From UBA5070 sp035604215 (GTDB lineage: Bacteria; Fibrobacterota; Fibrobacteria; UBA5070): a stretch of 5,445 nt of DNA. Under the pieces are notes generated by a model that saw only the letters and a program-made list of their open reading frames with translations, did no database searches and was not told where the DNA came from. Below are positions 4,517 through 5,445 of this stretch, in pieces. The translations under genes and the position numbers were made by a program. The DNA lies in assembly GCA_035604215.1 (NCBI GenBank), contig DATNIW010000110.1, positions 1 to 5,445 of the forward strand. Direction: 5' to 3'. Every line of letters starts with the position of its first letter. The stretch's first letter is position 1.

Positions 4517-5445
4517 ATGAGCGTCGCCACCGAAGTCGAACCCACGGTCGAGGAACTGAAGGCCCGCAACAAGGCCTTGATCCAGGAAGCCCTGGAGGCC
4601 TATCCCGAGAAGACCGCCAAGAAGCGCGAGAAGCATCTGGGCACCTTCGAGGAGGGCAAGCCCGATTGTGGCGTCAAGTCCAACATCAAGACCATCCCGG
4701 GCGTGATGACCATCCGTGGTTGCGCCTACGCCGGGTCCAAGGGCGTGGTGTGGGGCCCCATCAAGGACATGGTCCACATCAGCCACGGGCCGGTGGGCTG
4801 CGGCCAGTATTCGTGGGCGGCGCGGCGCAACTACTACATCGGGACCACGGGCGTCGATTCCTTCGTGACCATGCAGTTCACTTCCGACTTCCAGGAGAAC
4901 GACATCGTCTTCGGCGGCGACAAGAAGCTGGCCCGGGTGATCGACGAGATCCAGGTTCTGTTCCCGCTGAACCACGGCATCTCCATCCAGTCGGAGTGCC
5001 CCATCGGGCTGATCGGCGACGACATCGAGGCCGTCTCCAAGCAGAAGAGCAAGGAGTACGACGGGAAGACCATCGTGCCGGTGCGCTGCGAAGGCTTCCG
5101 CGGCGTCTCCCAGTCGCTGGGCCACCACATCGCCAACGACTCCATCCGCGACTTCGTTTTCGACAGGCTGGACCCCACCAAGAACACCTTCGAGAGCACC
5201 CCCTACGACATCGCGATCATCGGAGACTACAACATCGGCGGGGACGCCTGGTCCTCCCGCATCCTGCTGGAGGAGATGGGCCTTCGCGTGATCGCGCAGT
5301 GGTCCGGCGACGGCTCCATCGCGGAACTGGAGGCCACCCCCAAGGCCAAGCTCAACGTGCTCCACTGCTACCGGTCCATGAACTACATCTCGCGCCACAT
5401 GGAGGAGAAGTTCGGCGTCCCCTGGGTCGAATACAACTTCTTCGG
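4517..5445 (+). CDS. nifD: NifD, nitrogenase molybdenum-iron protein alpha chain (partial, 3' end missing)
   Basis: The first 309 residues of NifD, about two thirds of the usual 480-500; it runs off the right edge without frameshift. NifD pairs with NifK to form dinitrogenase, holds FeMo-cofactor and shares the P-cluster, reducing N2 with electrons from NifH. All expected ligands in this part are present: P-cluster cysteines C69 (RGCAYAG), C95 (GPVGCGQYS) and C161 (SECPIGL), equivalent to Azotobacter 62, 88 and 154; active-site V77, R103, Q199 and H203 (equivalent to 70, 96, 191 and 195); and the cofactor ligand C284 (HCYRSMNYISRH, equivalent to 275). Position 100 is Trp (SWAARRNYY), where Azotobacter has Arg, as in rhizobial sequences. 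It is the molybdenum form rather than VnfD or AnfD. The ATG follows AGAGAGGA about 8 bases upstream. nifH does not precede it. Confidence 0.98.
   Translation, partial: MSVATEVEPTVEELKARNKALIQEALEAYPEKTAKKREKHLGTFEEGKPDCGVKSNIKTIPGVMTIRGCAYAGSKGVVWGPIKDMVHISHGPVGCGQYSWAARRNYYIGTTGVDSFVTMQFTSDFQENDIVFGGDKKLARVIDEIQVLFPLNHGISIQSECPIGLIGDDIEAVSKQKSKEYDGKTIVPVRCEGFRGVSQSLGHHIANDSIRDFVFDRLDPTKNTFESTPYDIAIIGDYNIGGDAWSSRILLEEMGLRVIAQWSGDGSIAELEATPKAKLNVLHCYRSMNYISRHMEEKFGVPWVEYNFF

Noticed and set aside
1111..4572. Very long minus-strand open frame (1153 codons) ending in the LRV gene frame
   Set aside because: Upstream of 1884 its translation is Arg/Gly/Pro-rich with no domain, and it crosses the well-supported iscA-like, ferredoxin and nifB genes in another frame. 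High GC removes stop codons. Only 1111-1884 is coding.
4610..4620. Trp at NifD position 100 in place of the Azotobacter Arg (actual codon near 4814)
   Set aside because: Rhizobial NifD proteins carry SW at this place, so it reflects lineage rather than an altered active site; the catalytic Arg at 103 is kept.
4373..5398. 341-codon minus-strand open frame opposite nifD
   Set aside because: It is the shadow of nifD, and its start end overlaps the sigma-54 promoter and activator site. The plus strand encodes highly conserved NifD residues.

Overview
The window is part of a nitrogen-fixation (nif) gene cluster from a high-GC bacterium. The protein sequences are of the proteobacterial molybdenum-nitrogenase type: NifD is close to the Azotobacter/rhizobial form, and the cluster carries NifT, NifZ, an LRV iron-sulfur protein and an FdxN-type ferredoxin. 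The species cannot be assigned from the sequence alone. GC-rich third codon positions leave long open frames on both strands, most of which are artefacts.

Layout. A 323-bp control region (4194-4516) separates two divergent transcription units. To the right, nifD (4517 to the window end, incomplete) begins the dinitrogenase structural genes. To the left, on the minus strand, lies a compact row of genes: nifB (4193-2556), a 2[4Fe-4S] ferredoxin (2477-2253), a HesB/IscA-type carrier (2248-1892), an LRV-repeat protein with an N-terminal Fe-S domain (1884-1111), two single-domain NifZ proteins (1101-808 and 811-572), nifT (552-340), a small conserved-looking protein (336-61) and the first codons of a probable DegT/DnrJ/EryC1-type aminotransferase (64 to the left edge). 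Gaps inside this row are 3-19 bases, or 4-base GTGA overlaps, except for 78 bases between nifB and the ferredoxin. It therefore looks like one operon.

How the genes fit together. NifB is the radical-SAM enzyme that builds the iron-sulfur core (NifB-co) of FeMo-cofactor. The ferredoxin is a likely electron donor to NifB, and the IscA-like protein a likely Fe-S carrier. NifZ proteins help form the P-cluster of the NifDK protein. The roles of NifT, the LRV protein and the small protein are poorly defined. NifD is the alpha subunit that holds FeMo-cofactor and shares the P-cluster with NifK.

Regulation. The control region contains a sigma-54 promoter for each direction: TGGCAC-N5-TTGC facing nifD and TGGCAG-N5-TTGC facing nifB. 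Between them is one perfect NifA-type activator site, TGT-N10-ACA, at a workable distance from both. nifH is not upstream of nifD here. No clearly undescribed system is visible. The most open questions are the poorly characterised genes at the left end, the LRV protein, the split NifZ pair and the single shared activator site.
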